From contig BBSL01000029.1 of NCBI GenBank assembly GCA_001319865.1, positions 1 to 61,033 of the forward strand: a stretch of DNA of 61,033 nt. Direction: 5' to 3'. This document shows, in pieces, positions 56,356 through 61,033 of this stretch. The position numbers were made by a program, and so were the translations under genes. Each line of letters starts with the position of its first letter. Position 1 is the first letter of the stretch. Below the pieces are notes generated by a model. It searched no databases. It saw only the letters and a program-made list of their open reading frames with translations, and was not told the origin of the DNA. The DNA is from Burkholderia sp. E7m39. Lineage in GTDB: Bacteria; Pseudomonadota; Gammaproteobacteria; Burkholderiales; Burkholderiaceae.

Positions 56356-56981
56356 GCGCCGGGCTCCGCGCGCGCGAACGCATCCAGCGTGTTCGCGTAT
56401 TCGCAGATGCGCCGAATGGTCGGATACGGATTCAGATCGACGTTGAAGCGCATCGCGTTGAACACCTGCGGTACGAGACAGATATCGGCAGCCGTCGGCG
56501 TGTCGCCAAAGCACAGCTTGCCCGCTCGCCCGTCCGCGACGAGATACTCTTCGAGCGCCGCAAACCCCGAACTGATCCAGTGGTGATACCAGGCGTCCTT
56601 CACGTCGTCGGACACGCCCACCGTGCGTTTCAGATACTTCAGCACGCGCAGGTTGTTCAACGGATGAATTTCGCACGCGAGTTGCTGGACGATCGAGCGA
56701 ACGTAGGCGCGATCGGCTGGCTTGGCGGGCAAGAGCGGCGGCTGCGGATGCGTCTCGTCCAGGTACTCGATAATCGCCAGCGACTGTGTAATCACGTTGT
56801 CGCCGTCGATGAGCGTCGGCACGACGGCGTCGTGATTGAGCTTGCGATACTCGGGCTTGAACTGCTCGCCGCCGTCGCGCAGCAAATGCACGGGGATGTA
56901 CTCGTACGGCAGGTTCTTCAGGTTCAGCGCGATCCGCACGCGGTACGACGCCGAGCTACGAAAGTAGCTGTATAGCTTCAT
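56337..56981 (-). CDS. maiA: Maleylacetoacetate (or maleylpyruvate) isomerase, zeta-class GST
   Basis: Glutathione-dependent cis-trans isomerase in tyrosine/homogentisate or gentisate breakdown. The 214-residue protein has a thioredoxin-like N-terminal half with the active-site region YFRSSASYRVRIAL, where the typical Cys is Ala, and a helical C-terminal half. It is 36 bp after a FAH-family gene on the same strand. The two would do the isomerase and hydrolase steps; the ring-cleaving dioxygenase is not in the window, so the exact pathway is open. The 10-bp tandem repeat enters its 3' end. Confidence 0.88.
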   Translation of the reverse strand: MKLYSYFRSSASYRVRIALNLKNLPYEYIPVHLLRDGGEQFKPEYRKLNHDAVVPTLIDGDNVITQSLAIIEYLDETHPQPPLLPAKPADRAYVRSIVQQLACEIHPLNNLRVLKYLKRTVGVSDDVKDAWYHHWISSGFAALEEYLVADGRAGKLCFGDTPTAADICLVPQVFNAMRFNVDLNPYPTIRRICEYANTLDAFARAEPGAQPDAE

Positions 56982-57017
56982 TGTGTTGTCCTCCCTGCTG
57001 ACTTCATGTCAGCAACA

Positions 57018-57716
57018 TCACACGACGCGCACGCTGAACTCGCCGAGCCCGTCGACACCGCCCTTCATCAGATCGCCCTGTACGATCGCGCCGACGCCCT
57101 CGGGCGTGCCCGTGAAAATCAGATCGCCGGGCTGCAGTTCGAAGAAGCCCGACAGATACGCGATCGTCTCCGCCACCGACCAGATCAGCTGCGACACGTC
57201 CGAGCGCTGCTTCTCTTCGCCATTAACGGCGAGCCAGATCGCGCCCTTGCCGATATGCCCAACCTTCGAGACGGGGTGAATCGGTCCGAGCGGCGCCGAA
57301 TGATCGAAACCCTTCGCCGTGTCCCACGGACGGCCGAGCTTCTTGGCTTCCGCCTGCAGGTCGCGGCGCGTCATGTCGAGGCCGAGCGCGTAGCCGTAGA
57401 CGTGGTCGAGGGCGTTCTCCGTGGCGATGTTCTTGCCCGCCCTGCCGATTGCCGCGACGAGTTCCATCTCGTAGTGGACGTTCTTCGACTGCGCCGGATA
57501 CGGGAACTCGCCCGTCGCGCCCGGTGCGACGTACAGCACGGCATCCGCGGGTTTGGCGAAGAAAAACGGCGGTTCGCGGTCGGGATCGTGGCCCATTTCG
57601 CGGGCATGCGCTTCGTAATTGCGACCGACGCAGTAGATGCGGCGCACCGCGAATTGATCATCCGATCCGACGACCGGCACAGCCGTCACCGGCGCTGGCG
57701 CAAACACGTAACCCAT
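57018..57716 (-). CDS. Fumarylacetoacetate hydrolase family protein (fumarylpyruvate hydrolase-like)
   Basis: Hydrolase of 232 residues with the FAH fold. Metal-binding acids appear in [12 protein letters not shown] and in [11 protein letters not shown], and the motif [14 protein letters not shown] closes the fold. The short length is closer to NagK-type fumarylpyruvate hydrolases and YcgM than to the 420-residue fumarylacetoacetase. It is the upstream gene of the maiA pair. The ATG at 57716 starts [17 protein letters not shown], which fits the family. Confidence 0.87.
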   Translation of the reverse strand: MGYVFAPAPVTAVPVVGSDDQFAVRRIYCVGRNYEAHAREMGHDPDREPPFFFAKPADAVLYVAPGATGEFPYPAQSKNVHYEMELVAAIGRAGKNIATENALDHVYGYALGLDMTRRDLQAEAKKLGRPWDTAKGFDHSAPLGPIHPVSKVGHIGKGAIWLAVNGEEKQRSDVSQLIWSVAETIAYLSGFFELQPGDLIFTGTPEGVGAIVQGDLMKGGVDGLGEFSVRVV

Positions 57717-57980
57717 TCCGTTCTCCGTCTTCTGATTGAACCGCCTCGATGCGGCAAGGCATTGAGTGTAACGCGACGCCGTCGCGTGCGTAGCCTGGCC
57801 GATCGGCCAGGTGGCGCGCGCCGTCGCCGTCCCGTAAGGTTCACGGCAGGCCGCGAATTTGCTCGAACTCAGAAGCCGCTCACGGCGTGCGATACTCGAA
57901 CGATCCGCAGCAAACCACCGCCACGCCGGCCGCTACACGCAAGCGTCATTGCCGGCTGCCTCACGATACCGATTTGCCCC

Positions 57981-58949
57981 ATGACCGATCTCACCAATAC
58001 CGCCCCGTTCCCCTGCGCCCGATTCATCAAGGAAATCGGCCGTGGCCCCAATGGCGCGCGCGCGCTCACGCCCGACGACACGCACGCCTTGTACGCGGCG
58101 ATGCTCGACGGCCGTGTCGACGACCTCGAACTCGGCGCGATCCTGCTGGCGTATCGGGTAAAAGGCGAATCCGCCGACGAACTGGCAGCGATGCTCGCGG
58201 CGGCGCACGCCTCGTTTTCGCCGGTGCGCGTCAGGCACGGCGCGTATCAGGCCGTATCGATTCCGAGCTACAACGGCGCGCGCAAGCAACCCAATCTCGT
58301 GCCGCTGCTTGCGCAGCTGCTCGCACGCGAAGGCGTGCCCGTGCTGGTGCACGGCGTCACGGAAGACCCCGGCCGCGTGACCAGCGCCGAAATCTTCTCG
58401 CATCTGAACGTGTCACCCGCGCAGACGCACGACGAAATCGAAGCCAACCTCGCGAGCCAGCGCGTCGCGTTCGCGCCCATCCAGACACTCGCGCCAAAGC
58501 TTGCGCGCCTGCTGTCGCTGCGTCGGCGCATGGGCGTGCGCAATTCCACGCATACGCTCGTCAAGATTCTCCAGCCCTTCGCGCCGGCCGGTTTGCGGCT
58601 CGTGAACTACACGCATCCGCCTTATCGCGAAAGCCTGACGCAGCTTTTCGTGTCACATCCCGATGCAGCTCTCGGCGGCGCGCTGCTTGCGCGCGGCACC
58701 GAGGGCGAAGCCGTCGCCGACACGCGCCGCCAAGTGCAGATCGACTGGCTGCACGACGGCATCTGCGAAACGCGCGTCGCGGCAGAGCGCTCGTCGCCCG
58801 ATGCGCCCGAAATCGAGCTGCCCGAAGGACGCGACGCGCCGACAACGGCCGCCTGGATCGACGCGGTACTACGCGGCGACGCGCCCGTGCCTGTCGCGAT
58901 CACGCGTCAGGTGGAACTGATCGTCGATATCGCGCGAAAGGCCGCCTGA
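57981..58949 (+). CDS. ybiB: DNA-binding protein YbiB (TrpD2 family)
   Basis: Homologue of anthranilate phosphoribosyltransferase that in E. coli binds nucleic acid rather than anthranilate. The 322-residue protein starts CARFIKEIGRGPNGARALTPDDTHALYAAML, the TrpD N-terminal helical domain, and has GVPVLVHGVTEDPGRVTSAEIF. The GTGG phosphate loop of true TrpD is not present. The ATG at 57981 is preferred; the frame is open far upstream but against the FAH gene. It is a single gene before leuA. The E. coli protein is SOS-induced; no LexA box was identified here. Confidence 0.88.
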   Translation: MTDLTNTAPFPCARFIKEIGRGPNGARALTPDDTHALYAAMLDGRVDDLELGAILLAYRVKGESADELAAMLAAAHASFSPVRVRHGAYQAVSIPSYNGARKQPNLVPLLAQLLAREGVPVLVHGVTEDPGRVTSAEIFSHLNVSPAQTHDEIEANLASQRVAFAPIQTLAPKLARLLSLRRRMGVRNSTHTLVKILQPFAPAGLRLVNYTHPPYRESLTQLFVSHPDAALGGALLARGTEGEAVADTRRQVQIDWLHDGICETRVAAERSSPDAPEIELPEGRDAPTTAAWIDAVLRGDAPVPVAITRQVELIVDIARKAA

Positions 58950-59040
58950 AGCGGGCCGACGCTCAAGCAGCGCAGCACGGGAACTCGAGAAAACAGCCGA
59001 CCCGAACAACTCGCGAAACACGTCAAAGCGGATTTGCGGG

Positions 59041-59070
59041 TTGACAGTCCCTTGCTGCGTCGCTTATCTT
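59041..59070 (+). promoter_or_regulatory. Sigma70 promoter of leuA leader
   Basis: TTGACA (59041-59046), an 18-bp spacer, then TATCTT (59065-59070). The predicted transcript start is at 59077, exactly the A of the leader-peptide ATG. The stretch 58950-59492 otherwise holds the leader ORF, hairpins and a second small ORF. Confidence 0.75.
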
Positions 59071-59076
59071 CTAGCG

Positions 59077-59151
59077 ATGCGTTCCATTCCGAACACCCTC
59101 CGAATTACCCTCGGCCGCCTAGCGCGGCCCCTATCGCTACGCCTAGCGTAA
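59077..59151 (+). CDS. leuL: leuA leader peptide (candidate leucine attenuator)
   Basis: A 24-residue ORF, MRSIPNTLRITLGRLARPLS followed by LRLA. It has six Leu in the last 17 residues: two CTC codons and then four CTA codons, which are rare in this high-GC DNA. This is the pattern of leader peptides that stall when charged leucyl-tRNA is scarce. No Shine-Dalgarno precedes it, and the promoter places the transcript start on its ATG, so it is probably read from a leaderless message. The final codons lie in one arm of alternative hairpins. leuA begins 341 bases later. Confidence 0.75.
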   Translation: MRSIPNTLRITLGRLARPLSLRLA

Positions 59152-59164
59152 GTCAGGCGTAGCG
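59113..59164 (+). promoter_or_regulatory. Alternative hairpins over the leader peptide end
   Basis: GGCCGC-N5-GCGGCC (59113-59129) is followed by CGCTACGCC-N12-GGCGTAGCG (59135-59164). The first arm of the second can instead pair locally as CGCTA-CGCC-TAGCG (59135-59148). They cover the last Leu codons, so ribosome position would choose between them. A third pairing, GCCGC with GCGGC, follows at 59164-59187. No classic U-run terminator is obvious. Confidence 0.55.
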
Positions 59165-59305
59165 CCGCACGCGGTCGCCACAGCGGCTAGCGGCGGTCCT
59201 CCAGAGCAGTTCCGCAGTTTCTGTTTCACCCAGTCCGTAGTTCCTTCAAAACCTGTAGTCGTCCGTATTCGTCCGTTTATCGCGCGGACGGATCGCGAGG
59301 GTCAA

Positions 59306-61033
<1,728 letters not shown>

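Noticed and set aside
57006..57980. N-terminal extension of ybiB
   Set aside because: In-frame codons continue upstream but lie opposite the FAH gene; the family start is at 57981.

Overview
The window is high-GC chromosomal DNA from a Burkholderiaceae bacterium, most likely Paraburkholderia or a close Burkholderia/Caballeronia relative. The evidence is gene order: ssb–MFS–uvrA, kdsD-kdsC-lptC-lptA-lptB-rpoN-hpf-ptsN-hprK-rapZ, mutY-mutM, TPR protein-lolB-ispE-tRNA(Gln)-prs-rplY-pth, rsmD-coaD-ferredoxin, ftsY and leuA follow one another as in that family. No phage, insertion sequence or CRISPR array was seen. Two genes are cut by the window edges: a giant sensor kinase on the left (3' end missing) and leuA on the right (3' end missing).

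Region 1 (1-10321) is accessory and signalling DNA. Reading leftward on the minus strand, three tandem RcsB/BvgA-like response regulators are followed by an AqpZ-type aquaporin, and 10 bp later by a BvgS/EvgS-like hybrid kinase with two periplasmic solute-binding domains. An AT-rich stretch with inverted repeats lies upstream of the regulators. Next come a 12-TM MFS transporter and a divergent LysR regulator.

Region 2 (10322-16190) is a six-gene operon for a B-family (ba3-like) haem-copper oxidase: diheme c, triheme c, a 60-residue membrane peptide, CuA subunit II, subunit I and a membrane-anchored diheme c4. An FNR/ANR-type box and a perfect dyad lie upstream. The genes overlap or nearly abut, and the operon ends at a terminator shared with a convergent chemotaxis receptor.

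Region 3 (16221-34040) is mixed: a chemotaxis receptor with a sigma28-like promoter, a DUF4239 membrane protein, a LysR/SDR divergent pair, ssb, an MFS transporter, uvrA with an unusual acidic-then-basic tail, an AI-2E-family permease, a PepSY protein behind a Fur-like palindrome, purU, a Nudix hydrolase, a LysE exporter, apt and a Kef-type antiporter.

Region 4 (34201-43803) is the envelope and nitrogen-PTS core: KDO synthesis (kdsD, kdsC), LPS transport (lptC, lptA, lptB), rpoN, hpf, ptsN, hprK, rapZ and a LON-domain protein. Region 5 (43813-56251) is housekeeping: the 8-oxoguanine enzymes mutY and mutM, lipoprotein sorting (lolB), isoprenoid, PRPP and histidine enzymes, translation factors, CoA synthesis and SRP receptor ftsY. 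Region 6 (56296-61033) has a maleylacetoacetate isomerase/FAH-family hydrolase pair, ybiB, and leuA.

The least expected regulatory signal is upstream of leuA: a consensus promoter whose predicted start falls on the ATG of a 24-codon peptide ORF with six leucine codons (four of them CTA), overlapping alternative hairpins. This looks like a leucine attenuator read from a leaderless message. A similar extended -10 element sits 6 bp before the kdsD ATG.
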